DNA from: Isoptericola sp.
GTDB lineage: Bacteria; Actinomycetota; Actinomycetes; Actinomycetales; Cellulomonadaceae
Direction: 5' to 3'
DNA length: 53,315 nucleotides
Assembly: GCA_031181105.1 (NCBI GenBank)
Contig: JAPSLD010000002.1
Span: 1-53,315, forward strand
Under the pieces are notes generated by a model. It was not told the origin of the DNA and did no database searches. It saw only the letters and a program-made list of their open reading frames with translations. Made by a program: the position numbers and the translations under genes. Shown piece by piece: positions 26,231-33,971 of this stretch; within the stretch, counting starts at the first letter, position 1, and each line of letters starts with the position of its first letter.

Positions 26231-26241
26231 CGCACGTCACA
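26226..26241. promoter_or_regulatory. CRP/GlxR-type cAMP-receptor binding site
   Basis: TGTGA-N6-TCACA is an exact match to the CRP/GlxR palindrome core. It overlaps the YhgE stop codon and lies about 125 bases before the protease start at 26366; CATGAT at 26254-26259 could be a -10. Control of the protease gene is plausible but unproved. Confidence 0.5.
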
Positions 26242-26365
26242 AGAAAGTCGCGTCATGATTCTGCCGCCGCTGCGTCTCTGGTTCGAGCCCGCCGGTGTGC
26301 CGTCCGCCGCCGACTCGCCGACCCGGGCACCTGCGGGTGTCGGAGCCCTGGGCAAGACTCTCCGC

Positions 26366-27397
26366 ATGGAGCTGACCGAGGCACGCGAGACCAAGTCCCA
26401 GCTCGCGGCGTTCGCCCGTGACCTGGCCGAGCAGCACGGAGTGCCCGCGCGGCCGTACGCGGCCGAGGACGGCGACCCCATGCGGGCGCCCACGGTGGCG
26501 CTCGGCATCGCGGTGGGGCAGGACGGCTCCTACGGCATCGCGGTGCGCTACCGGCTGGGCGTCCCGGCCGCGCGGGCGATCGCGCGCAAGGTCGTGGCCG
26601 AGGCCGGCGGGGTCACGGACGTGCGCCGCACCGGCCGGATCCGCTCGCTCGAGGGCGACGGAGCGGTCCGGCCGCGCCCGCCGGTCGTGACCGCCCAGGC
26701 GCTCGGCGAGACCGACCGTGTGCGGCCGCTGCGCCCGGGCGTCTCCATCGCCCACGTCGACGTCACGGCGGGCACGCTCGGCGCGTTCGTCACGCGCTCG
26801 GACGGGTCCGACGGCGCGCGGTACGTCCTGTCGAACTACCACGTGCTCGCCGGGTCGCCGGACGCGAGGGCGGGCGACGTCGTCGTGCAGCCGGGACCGG
26901 CCGACGGCGGGTTCCAGCCCGACGACCGCGTGGGTGTGCTGGCCGACGTCGTGCCGCTCGCGCGGGGCGAGCGCGCGACCGTCGACGCGGCGCTCGCCCG
27001 CCTCGACGAGGGGATCGGCGTCGAGCTCGGCTACCCCGTCGGCCCCGTGACGACGACGGCGCGCGTGACGGGCACCGAGGAGGTCGCCAAGATCGGCCGG
27101 ACCACCGCGCTCACGCGGGGGCGCGTCACGGCGATCGAGCTCGACGACGTCATGGTGGGCTACGGCGACGAGCTCGGCGTGCTCTCGTTCGACGACCAGA
27201 TCGAGGTCGAGTCCACGGGGAGCGGCCCGTTCTCGCGCGGCGGCGACTCGGGCTCGCTCGTGTACCGCTCCGACGGCGTCGCGGTCGGGCTGCTGTTCGC
27301 GGGCTCCGAGACCGGTGGTACGAACGGGACCGGCCTGACCTACGTCAACCCGATCGACACCGTGCTGGAGGCGCTCGGGGTGCGGCTCGCCTCCTGA
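26366..27397 (+). CDS. Trypsin-like serine protease with N-terminal accessory domain, no signal peptide
   Basis: A 343-residue protein. The catalytic triad is His159 in SNYHVLAG, Asp207 in VDAALARLD and Ser295 in RGGDSGSL, in chymotrypsin-fold order. Residues 1-105 form a separate domain starting ELTEARETKSQL and ending VDVRRTGRIRSL, which resembles the stand-alone 73-residue protein at 35608. There is no secretion signal or membrane segment, so it acts in the cytoplasm unless exported atypically. ATG 26366 lies six bases after AAGACT, fitting the leaderless pattern; an in-frame ATG at 26255 is the alternative and would sit within the possible CATGAT promoter element. The substrate is unknown. 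Confidence 0.78.
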   Translation: MELTEARETKSQLAAFARDLAEQHGVPARPYAAEDGDPMRAPTVALGIAVGQDGSYGIAVRYRLGVPAARAIARKVVAEAGGVTDVRRTGRIRSLEGDGAVRPRPPVVTAQALGETDRVRPLRPGVSIAHVDVTAGTLGAFVTRSDGSDGARYVLSNYHVLAGSPDARAGDVVVQPGPADGGFQPDDRVGVLADVVPLARGERATVDAALARLDEGIGVELGYPVGPVTTTARVTGTEEVAKIGRTTALTRGRVTAIELDDVMVGYGDELGVLSFDDQIEVESTGSGPFSRGGDSGSLVYRSDGVAVGLLFAGSETGGTNGTGLTYVNPIDTVLEALGVRLAS

Positions 27398-27413
27398 CGG
27401 GTCGCCGTGGCGC

Positions 27414-27875
27414 TCAGGACCAGGTCAGCAGCTCCGCGCCCCGTCCTACCCGCGTCCCCGGCTCGAGCACGGCCACCACGTCGCCGGGCGAGGCCTCGAG
27501 CGCGACGACGGGACACACCGCGGAGCGGCCGCCGTCGCGCACGGCCGCCGGGTCCCAGGTGACGACGGCGTCGCCCGGCGCGACGACGTCGCCCTCGGCG
27601 GCGTGCAGCTCGAAGCCCTCGCCGCCGAGCTGGACCGTGTCGATCCCGAGGTGCACCAGGACGGCGCGGCCGTCGTCGTGCTGGACGACGAACGCGTGCG
27701 GGTGCATCTTGACGATCCGACCGGCGATCGGCGCGACGACCTCGCCGCCCGCGTCCGCGTCGGGCTCGACGGCGGTGCCGGGCCCGACCAGGCCCGCCGA
27801 GAAGACCGGGTCGTCCACGTCGGCCGTCGCGACGACGGTCCCGGACACGGGCGCCAGGACGATCAGCGTCCCCAT
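27414..27875 (-). CDS. PTS glucose-type EIIA component
   Basis: A 153-residue EIIA of the glucose (Crr) type. VLVHLGIDTV contains the phosphorylated His75, with the second active-site histidine His60 in KMHPHAFVV; VAPIAGRIV is the usual beta-strand core. It accepts phosphate from HPr and passes it to a IIB domain, none of which is encoded here. The ATG at 27875 overlaps the stop of a 14-codon ORF (TGATG), and GAGGAGG within that ORF serves as its ribosome-binding site. The gene follows the GntR regulator on the same strand, so regulator and IIA are probably one transcript. Confidence 0.92.
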   Translation of the reverse strand: MGTLIVLAPVSGTVVATADVDDPVFSAGLVGPGTAVEPDADAGGEVVAPIAGRIVKMHPHAFVVQHDDGRAVLVHLGIDTVQLGGEGFELHAAEGDVVAPGDAVVTWDPAAVRDGGRSAVCPVVALEASPGDVVAVLEPGTRVGRGAELLTWS

Positions 27876-27919
27876 CAGCGGGCCTCCTCGGCGTCGGCGG
27901 GTGTGCGGTGCTCGGTCAT
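27875..27919 (-). CDS. 14-codon ORF bridging the GntR and EIIA genes
   Basis: The ORF MTEHRTPADAEEAR begins inside the GntR stop (ATGA at 27916-27919) and ends inside the EIIA start (TGATG). It contains the EIIA ribosome-binding site. The product is too short to be an enzyme. The double overlap would let ribosomes pass from the regulator gene to EIIA without leaving the mRNA. It may be a coupling device or chance; no homology claim is made. Confidence 0.4.
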   Translation of the reverse strand: MTEHRTPADAEEAR

Positions 27920-28686
27920 CGGTCGTCCCCTCCGGTCGCTCGGGACCTCGTCGGCACCGCCGTGGGTCTGGCCTCGCGCAGCGGGACGAGCACGCTGTAC
28001 CGGTCGCCCCGGTAGCTGGAGCGCGAGTACATCAACGGGGTGTCGCCACAGAAGGTGCGCCGCACCGTGCGCATGACCGCTCGCGATCCCGTCATGGCGA
28101 GCGCGCGCTCCTCGGGAGGCGTCGCGTCGGAGGCGGTGATCGTCTCCTCGCCCCACGTGGGGGCGAGGCCGCGCTCGCGCAGCGCGCCGTACAGGCTCGC
28201 CGGCACGCCGTCGTCGAGCAGGTCGGGCGCCAGGTCCACCGGTACCCACGCCTCCTCGATGCTCATCGGCGAGCCGTCGGCCGTGCGCAGGCGCAGCACC
28301 CGGTGCATCGGCACCCCGTCCGGGCGGCCCAGCGCCTCGCACACGGTCCCTGGCGCCGGCACGGTCTCGGCCTCGAGCACCTGGGTGCCGGGTTCCATCC
28401 CGCGCCGCCGCGCCTCCTCGCCGAAGGTCGTCAGGCGCATCTCGACGTCGGCGCGCGGCGGCGCGACGAACGTCCCCCGGCCCTGCTCGCGCTGGAGCAC
28501 GCCCTCGGTGACCAGCGCGTCGATCGCCTGCCGGACGGTCATGCGCGAGACGCCGAACTTCTCGGTGAGCGAGCGCTCGGAGGGGACGGCGTCGCCCACC
28601 GCCAGCTCCTGAGCCACGAGGTCGGCGAGGTAGGTGCGCACGGTGAGGTACTTGTGCTCGCCGTCGGCCGGCCGTGCTCTGCCCAT
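27916..28686 (-). CDS. GntR/HutC-family regulator, DasR/NagR-like
   Basis: A 256-residue repressor. The N-terminal winged helix is VPSERSLTEKFGVSRMTVRQ with GRGTFV in the wing, followed by a UbiC-like ligand domain of the HutC group ending SRSSYRGDRYSVLVPL. The neighbouring EIIA, EI and HPr genes and the two DasR-type operators argue that it is the DasR/NagR equivalent, which in Streptomyces binds GlcN-6-phosphate and releases dre sites. It starts at ATG 28686 with a GAGGACG-type ribosome-binding site. Its own promoter (TTGCAG, 18 bases, CATGAT on the minus strand, 28772-28743) encloses the operator at 28747, so it should repress itself. Confidence 0.85.
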   Translation of the reverse strand: MGRARPADGEHKYLTVRTYLADLVAQELAVGDAVPSERSLTEKFGVSRMTVRQAIDALVTEGVLQREQGRGTFVAPPRADVEMRLTTFGEEARRRGMEPGTQVLEAETVPAPGTVCEALGRPDGVPMHRVLRLRTADGSPMSIEEAWVPVDLAPDLLDDGVPASLYGALRERGLAPTWGEETITASDATPPEERALAMTGSRAVMRTVRRTFCGDTPLMYSRSSYRGDRYSVLVPLREARPTAVPTRSRATGGDDR

Positions 28687-28735
28687 CGTCGCGTGCGTCC
28701 TCGTCCTCGAGACCGTGTCGTGGATCCCCGCGGGG

Positions 28736-28772
28736 TTGACACATCATGAGGTCTAGACCACTCTGCCTGCAA
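28736..28772. promoter_or_regulatory. Bidirectional promoter with DasR-type (dre) operator in the middle
   Basis: On the plus strand, a consensus -35 TTGACA (28736-28741), a 17-base spacer and -10 CACTCT (28759-28764) read toward the ptsI operon. On the minus strand, TTGCAG (28772-28767), an 18-base spacer and CATGAT (28748-28743) read toward the GntR gene. The operator TGAGGTCTAGACCACT (28747-28762) matches the Streptomyces dre consensus at 14 of 16 positions, with the core GGTCTAGACC perfectly symmetric. One bound dimer would block both directions. Confidence 0.82.
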
Positions 28773-28840
28773 GTGGTCCGGGCGTGCTGCGGCACGCCGT
28801 CGGGCCCGGCAACGACGCCACCTTGCGAGGGGAGCTCCAC

Positions 28841-28939
28841 ATGACCACGGTCGCAGACGCCGTCGCGCCGTCCGCCGCCGCGCCGCCGCTGCGCCGGGCG
28901 GGCGAGGAGCGGCGGGCCGACGGAGGATCTGACCGATGA
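28841..28939 (+). CDS. 32-codon ORF coupled to ptsI
   Basis: ATG 28841 has a strong GAGGGGAG ribosome-binding site six bases upstream, and the TGA overlaps the ptsI ATG as ATGA. The peptide starts MTTVADAVAPSAAAPPLRR and is Ala/Pro/Arg-rich. It is the first ORF of the operon, about 70 bases after the predicted transcription start. It could be a leader that couples translation into ptsI. It could also be the leftover N-terminus of a PTS permease gene, since such genes often precede ptsI and begin with similar low-complexity sequence. No independent evidence separates the two. Confidence 0.5.
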   Translation: MTTVADAVAPSAAAPPLRRAGEERRADGGSDR

Positions 28940-30609
28940 GCAGCACCCTCACCGGCGCCCCGGTCAGCCCTGGACGCGCGGCCGGCGTCGTGGTCACGAT
29001 GCCGCCTCCCGTCCCGGAGCCCGCGACGACACGGCTCGCCGCGGACCAGGTGGAGGACGCCGTCGCCCGCCTCACCGCCGCGGCGCGCGCCGTCCAGGAG
29101 CGGCTCACCGAGCAGGCGACGCGCGCGACGGGCACCGCCGCGGACGTGCTGTCGGTGACCGCCGCGATGGCGGGCGACCCGACCCTCGCGGCCGGGGCCG
29201 AGCGGCGCGTGCGCGACGACGCGCTCACGCCCGAGCGCGCGGTGTGGGAGGCGGCGAGCGGCCTCGCGGCCCAGCTCGAGTCCCTCGGCCCGCCGCTCTC
29301 GGAGCGGTCCCGCGACGTGCGCGACGTGCGCGACCGGATCGTCGCCGAGCTCACCGGCGCGCGGCCGCCGGGCGTGCCGGAGCCCGGTCACCCGTTCGTC
29401 CTCGTCGCGGACGACCTGGCACCCGCCGACACCGCGTCGCTCGACCCCGGGACCGTCGTGGGGGTCGTCACGATCGGGGGCGGGCCGACGTCCCACACGG
29501 CGATCCTGACGCGCTCGCTCGGCATCCCGGCCGTGGTCGCCGTCGCGGGCGCCGGCGAGCTGCGCGACGGCGAGACGGTGCTGGTCGACGGCGGCGCCGG
29601 CTCCGTCGTGCGCGACCCCGACCCCGACGCCGTGGCGGCGGCCCGGCACCGCGACTCGGCCCGCCGCGAGTTCGACGGGCGCGGGCGCACCGCCGACGGG
29701 GTGCCCGTACGGCTCATGGCGAACGTCGCGGACCCGGACGGCGCCCGCGCGGCCGCGGAGGCCGGCGCGGAGGGCGTGGGCCTGTTCCGGACCGAGTTCT
29801 GCTTCCTCGGCCGGGCCGCCGAGCCCTCGGTGGCGGAGCAGGTCAACGCCTACCGGCGCGTGCTGAGCGCGTTCCCGGGCGAGCGCGTGGTGGTCCGGAC
29901 CCTCGACGCCGGGGCCGACAAGCCGCTGGGCTTCGTCACGGCCGACGACGAGCCGAACCCCGCCCTCGGCGTGCGCGGCCTGCGCACCGCGCGCCGGCAC
30001 CCGGACGTCCTCGACCGTCAGCTGCGGGCGATCGCGGAGGCGGCCGCGGCCGAGGAGGCGGAGGTCTGGGTCATGGCGCCGATGGTCGCGACGCCGGGCG
30101 AGGCGCGCGACTTCGTCGCCGCGTGCGCCGCGCACGGGCTGGACCAGGCGGGCGTCATGGTCGAGGTGCCGGCCGCCGCCGTGCGGTCGCGGTCGGTGTT
30201 CGAGCACGCCGCCTTCGGGAGCCTGGGGACGAACGACCTCATCCAGTACACGATGGCCGCCGACCGGGTGCTGGGCGAGCTCGCCGCGCTGTCGACGCCG
30301 TGGCAGCCGGCGGTCCTCGAGCTCGTCCGCGCCACGTGCGAGGGTGCCGCCGCCCACGACCGGCCGGTCGCCGTGTGCGGCGAGGCGGCGGCCGACCCCG
30401 CACTGGCTCCGGTGCTCGTGGGGCTCGGCGTGACGTCGCTGTCGATGACGACCCGCGCGCTCGGCGACGTCGCCGCGGTGCTGGCCGCGACGACGTCGGA
30501 CGAGTGCGCCGAGCTGGCGCGCCTCGCGTGCGACCAGCCCGACGCCGAGTCCGCACGCGCCGCGGTGCGCGGCAAGCTGCACGACGTGCTGGACGAGCTC
30601 GCGCTCTGA
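28936..30609 (+). CDS. ptsI: PTS enzyme I (phosphoenolpyruvate-protein phosphotransferase)
   Basis: A 557-residue enzyme I that takes phosphate from PEP and passes it to HPr. The phosphorylated histidine is His187 in GGGPTSHTAILTRSLGIPAVV. The PEP-binding barrel shows GLFRTEFCF, RTLDAGADKP and FGSLGTNDLIQYTMAADR, with the C-terminal Cys481 in AVCGEAAAD. Length is close to the usual 550-575. It starts at ATG 28936, overlapping the 32-codon ORF. Control by the dre-containing promoter makes EI part of the amino-sugar regulon. It converges with the HPr gene, leaving 19 bases between them. Confidence 0.95.
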   Translation: MSSTLTGAPVSPGRAAGVVVTMPPPVPEPATTRLAADQVEDAVARLTAAARAVQERLTEQATRATGTAADVLSVTAAMAGDPTLAAGAERRVRDDALTPERAVWEAASGLAAQLESLGPPLSERSRDVRDVRDRIVAELTGARPPGVPEPGHPFVLVADDLAPADTASLDPGTVVGVVTIGGGPTSHTAILTRSLGIPAVVAVAGAGELRDGETVLVDGGAGSVVRDPDPDAVAAARHRDSARREFDGRGRTADGVPVRLMANVADPDGARAAAEAGAEGVGLFRTEFCFLGRAAEPSVAEQVNAYRRVLSAFPGERVVVRTLDAGADKPLGFVTADDEPNPALGVRGLRTARRHPDVLDRQLRAIAEAAAAEEAEVWVMAPMVATPGEARDFVAACAAHGLDQAGVMVEVPAAAVRSRSVFEHAAFGSLGTNDLIQYTMAADRVLGELAALSTPWQPAVLELVRATCEGAAAHDRPVAVCGEAAADPALAPVLVGLGVTSLSMTTRALGDVAAVLAATTSDECAELARLACDQPDAESARAAVRGKLHDVLDELAL

Positions 30610-30628
30610 GCACCGGCGGACGATCGGG

Positions 30629-30898
30629 TCAGGACGGGGACTCCTGCGCCAGGAAGTCGGTCAGCGCGTCGAGCGCGGCGGTCGCGTCCGCGCCGTCGCC
30701 CTCGGTGCTGAGGACGACCTCGTCCCCGGCGTCGGCGCCGAGCGTCATGAGGCCCAGGATGCTCGCCGCGTCCACGGCCGTCCCGCCGGGCTTGGCGATG
30801 CGCACGGGCACGGGCTGGCGGCCGGCGGCCTGGGCGAAGAGGGCGGCGGGCCGCGCGTGCAGACCCTCCGTGATGGCGACGACGACGGTGCGTTCCAC
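30629..30898 (-). CDS. ptsH: PTS phosphocarrier protein HPr
   Basis: An 89-residue HPr. EGLHARPAALFAQAA contains the phosphorylated histidine (His14 here, His15 in E. coli numbering), and Ser46 in AASILGLMTLG is the regulatory-site position. GTG 30898 has GGAGGAC three bases upstream; the longer frame to 31078 is not supported. The promoter region contains a second DasR-type operator, so HPr and EI, although on opposite strands, should respond together. Confidence 0.95.
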   Translation of the reverse strand: MERTVVVAITEGLHARPAALFAQAAGRQPVPVRIAKPGGTAVDAASILGLMTLGADAGDEVVLSTEGDGADATAALDALTDFLAQESPS

Positions 30899-30917
30899 GA
30901 GTCCTCCGTCGGACGGC

Positions 30918-30940
30918 TGGTCTGGACCACGCCGATCGTA
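30918..30940 (-). promoter_or_regulatory. HPr promoter -10 with second DasR-type operator
   Basis: TGGTCTGGACCA (30918-30929) differs from the dre core TGGTCTAGACCA at one base. On the minus strand TACGAT (30940-30935) is a good -10 for the HPr gene, which places transcription start near 30928, inside the operator. No clear -35 was found. Confidence 0.7.
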
Positions 30941-31062
30941 GGGATCGGACGCCGCCGACGAGGCACGGCGCGCCGGGCGCCGCGGCCAGGTGGCGTGCGC
31001 GCGCCGCCCTGCGCCGTGGGCGAACACGGGCATGACGGCCGCCTCCCGGACGCTGCACAGGT

Positions 31063-32031
31063 GTGGCCCTCGACACACCGTCGGACGACGGCCCCGAGCC
31101 GACGAGCCGCGACGCCATGGAGGCGGAGGCGCTCGACGCGTACTCGCGCGCCGTCGTCGCCGTGGCCGACGCGGTGCTGCCGAGCGTCGCGAGCCTGACC
31201 ATCGCGACCCGGCGCGGGCAGGGCGTGGGCAGCGCCAGCGTCATCACGCGCGACGGCTTCCTGCTCACGTCCGCGCACGTGGTCGCAGGCGCCGAGGTGG
31301 CCGAGGCCGCGTTCGCCGACGGGACGCGCACGCGGGCCGACGTGGTGGGCCGGGACACGCTGTCGGACCTCGCCGTGCTGCACGCGCTGGCCGACGTGCC
31401 GGCGCCCGTGCCGCTCGGCGACGCCGCGCGGCTGCGCGTGGGCCAGCTCGTCGTCGCGCTCGGCAACCCGCTCGGGCTCGCCGGCAGCGTCACCGCGGGC
31501 ATCGTGTCGGCGCTGGGCCGGTCGCTGCCCACGGCCGGCGGACGGGTGGTCGACGAGGTCATCCAGACCGACGCCGCGCTGAACCCCGGCAACAGCGGGG
31601 GCGTCCTGGCCGACAGCACCGGACGCATGGTGGGCGTCAACACGGCCGTCGCGGGCATCGGTGTCGGCCTCGCGGTGCCGGTCAACTCGACCACGCGCGA
31701 GATCGTCACCACGCTCATGGCCACGGGCCGCGTGCGGCGCGCGTGGCTCGGCATCGCCGGGTCGCAGGTCCCGCTGCCTCCCCGCCTCGCGGAGCGCCTC
31801 GGCTCGCCGACGGGTGTGCAGGTCGCGGGCGTGACGCCGGGCAGCCCTGCGGCGGAGGCGGGTCTGCTGGCGGGCGACATCGTCGTCGAGCTGGACGGGG
31901 AGCCGGTCGTCACCGTGACCGCCGTGCAGAAGGCCATGGTCGAGGGCGTGATCGGCCGGCGCACCGAGGTCACCGTGTGGCGCCACGGAGCCCTCGTCGA
32001 CGTCGTCGCCTACCCGCGCGAGCTCGCCTGA
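31063..32031 (+). CDS. HtrA/DegP-like trypsin-fold protease with PDZ domain, no membrane anchor
   Basis: A 322-residue protein with triad His72 (LLTSAHVVAG), Asp102 (DTLSDLAVL) and Ser178 (NPGNSGGVL), followed by a PDZ domain (about 230-315; GVQVAGVTPGSPAAEAGLLAGDIV). Actinobacterial HtrA proteins usually have a long disordered region and a membrane helix. This one starts directly with an acidic stretch and then the protease domain, and no signal is visible, so it seems cytoplasmic. The start is uncertain: GTG 31063 has no ribosome-binding site, a GACGCT hexamer at 31049-31054 would place transcription start near 31061, and ATG 31117 is possible. Confidence 0.85.
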   Translation: MALDTPSDDGPEPTSRDAMEAEALDAYSRAVVAVADAVLPSVASLTIATRRGQGVGSASVITRDGFLLTSAHVVAGAEVAEAAFADGTRTRADVVGRDTLSDLAVLHALADVPAPVPLGDAARLRVGQLVVALGNPLGLAGSVTAGIVSALGRSLPTAGGRVVDEVIQTDAALNPGNSGGVLADSTGRMVGVNTAVAGIGVGLAVPVNSTTREIVTTLMATGRVRRAWLGIAGSQVPLPPRLAERLGSPTGVQVAGVTPGSPAAEAGLLAGDIVVELDGEPVVTVTAVQKAMVEGVIGRRTEVTVWRHGALVDVVAYPRELA

Positions 32032-32122
32032 GGCGGGACGAGGTGGGACCGATGACGTCGTGTCGGCGGCCGGGTCTACGGTCGGTAGGGGCGACGGGAC
32101 GACACGACGGGAGTGTCTGCGC

Positions 32123-33082
32123 ATGATCCGAGCACGGGGTCTGACGAGGACCTTCAAGCGGGGCAAGGACGTGGTCGAGGCCGTCAAGGGCATCGACGTG
32201 GACGTGGCCGAGGGCGAGCTCGTGGCGTTCCTCGGGCCGAACGGGGCGGGCAAGTCGACGACGCTGCGGATGCTCACGTCGTTGCTCAGCCCTACGGCGG
32301 GCAGCGCGCAGGTCGCCGGCTACGACGTCGTCGCCCACCCCGCGCAGGTGCGGGCGCGCCTCGGCTTCATCGGCCAGGGGAACGGCGGCGGGTTCAGCTA
32401 CAAGGTGCGCGACGAGCTGCACAACCAGGGCCGCTTCTACGGCCTGGCGCCCGACGTCTACAAGCGGCGCGCGGCCGACCTCGTCGACGCGCTCGAGCTC
32501 ACGGGGCTCGAGAAGCGGTCGGTGCAGTCCCTCTCCGGCGGGCAGCGGCGGAGGCTCGACGTCGCGCTCGGGCTCATGAACCACCCGCCGCTGCTGTTCC
32601 TCGACGAGCCGACGACGGGCCTCGACCCGCACTCGCGCGCCAACCTCTGGGAGCACATCGCGGCGATGCGCGAGCGCTACGGCATGACCGTCGTCCTGAC
32701 GACGCACTACCTGGACGAGGCCGACTCCATGGCGGAGCGCGTCGTCGTCATCGACCACGGGGAGATCATCGCCGACGCCGCACCCGACGTCCTCAAGCGC
32801 GAGTACGCCGACGACGTGCTGACGCTCGACGTGGCCGGCGACGAGGCGACGGTCCGGGGCGCCCTGCCGCCCGACCTCGGCGAGGTGGCGGTGACGCCCC
32901 GCGACGGCGGCCTGCGCGTGCGCGTCGCGACCGCACGCGGCGCCGACCGCCTACCGGGAGCGATCGAGGCGCTGCGCCTCGCGGGGGCGACGACGACGTC
33001 GGCGAGCGTGAAGCAGGCGAGCCTCGACGACGTGTTCCTCAACCTGACCGGGCGGAGCCTGCGCGAGGAGGCGGCGGCATGA
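32123..33082 (+). CDS. ABC-2 exporter ATPase
   Basis: A 319-residue ATPase with Walker A GPNGAGKST (Lys44), a Q-loop region GFIGQGNGGG, signature LSGGQRRRLDVALG, Walker B LLFLDEPTTGLD and H-loop TTHYLDEAD. The C-terminal 90 residues form the extra domain common in drug- and polyketide-export ATPases (DrrA-like). ATG 32123 was chosen because GGGAG lies upstream and the family N-terminus begins here. It pairs with the downstream permease through an ATGA overlap. The cargo is unknown; export of a hydrophobic compound or polymer is typical. Confidence 0.92.
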   Translation: MIRARGLTRTFKRGKDVVEAVKGIDVDVAEGELVAFLGPNGAGKSTTLRMLTSLLSPTAGSAQVAGYDVVAHPAQVRARLGFIGQGNGGGFSYKVRDELHNQGRFYGLAPDVYKRRAADLVDALELTGLEKRSVQSLSGGQRRRLDVALGLMNHPPLLFLDEPTTGLDPHSRANLWEHIAAMRERYGMTVVLTTHYLDEADSMAERVVVIDHGEIIADAAPDVLKREYADDVLTLDVAGDEATVRGALPPDLGEVAVTPRDGGLRVRVATARGADRLPGAIEALRLAGATTTSASVKQASLDDVFLNLTGRSLREEAAA

Positions 33083-33945
33083 GCGAGCGCACCGAGACGA
33101 CGACCCTGCCGGACGCCAGGGGAGGGGAGCACGAGGCGCCGCGCATCGTCACGCGCACCGGGGCCGGCAAGTTCCTCACCGACACCCGCGCGGTGTTCAC
33201 CCGGGAGATCCTCCTGACGGTCCGCGACCCGTTCACCCTGATCTTCTCGCTGCTGCAGCCCCTGATCTTCCTCGGCCTGTTCGGGCCGCTGCTCACCGGG
33301 ACGTTCGGGGGCGGGTTCGGCGGCGCGGGGGCCGGGCTGAGCACGGGCGAGACGCTCCAGTGGTTCGTGCCGGGCGTGATCGTGATGATCTCGCTGTTCG
33401 GCACGTCGATGACCGGCTCCAACCTGCTCTACGAGGTCATGACCGGCTCCTACGAGCGGGTCCTGGCGACGCCGCTCGACCGGTCCGCGATCCTCGTCGG
33501 CCGGGCGCTCAAGGAGTTCGCGCCGCTGCTCGTGCAGGGGCTCATCATCGCCGCGGTGTGCGTGCCGTTCGGCTTCCGGTTCCACGTGCTGCCCGCCGTG
33601 GTGGGCCTGGTGCTGCTCGGGATCTTCGGCATCGGCGTCGGCGCGCTGTCGCACGCGCTGGCGCTCGCGGCCAAGAACCGCGAGTGGCTGTTCTGGGGCG
33701 TGCAGCAGTCGCTGCTGTTCCCGCTGCTCATCCTGTCCGGGATGATGCTCCCGCTCGAGGCCGGGCCCGGCTGGATGCAGGCCGCCGCGAGGTTCAACCC
33801 GCTGACGTACATGGTCGACGCCGAGCGCGTGCTCTTCGCCGGCCGGTTCGACGACACCGCCGTGCTGTGGGGCGTGGTGGCGGCCGTCGCGACGTGCGCC
33901 GTCGGGCTCGTCGTGGGCATCCGCCGCACCCACCGCACCGTCTGA
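33079..33945 (+). CDS. ABC-2 exporter permease
   Basis: A 288-residue permease with a soluble N-terminus of about 40 residues and six membrane helices. RDPFTLIFSLLQPLIFLGLFG is the first helix, YERVLATPLDRSAILVGRALK is the cytoplasmic loop that contacts the ATPase, and NPLTYMVDAERVLF precedes the last helix, as in DrrB-type proteins. A Gly-rich loop (FGGGFGGAGAG) lies between helices 1 and 2. It starts at ATG 33079 inside the ATPase stop codon. Confidence 0.92.
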   Translation: MSERTETTTLPDARGGEHEAPRIVTRTGAGKFLTDTRAVFTREILLTVRDPFTLIFSLLQPLIFLGLFGPLLTGTFGGGFGGAGAGLSTGETLQWFVPGVIVMISLFGTSMTGSNLLYEVMTGSYERVLATPLDRSAILVGRALKEFAPLLVQGLIIAAVCVPFGFRFHVLPAVVGLVLLGIFGIGVGALSHALALAAKNREWLFWGVQQSLLFPLLILSGMMLPLEAGPGWMQAAARFNPLTYMVDAERVLFAGRFDDTAVLWGVVAAVATCAVGLVVGIRRTHRTV

Positions 33946-33971
33946 GGCGCCCGCCCCCTGCCGTGCGGCGC

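Noticed and set aside
26242-26365. Start of the trypsin-like protease at ATG 26255
   Set aside because: It is possible, but the first 37 residues would be Pro/Ala-rich filler and overlap a likely promoter element, while ATG 26366 fits the leaderless spacing.
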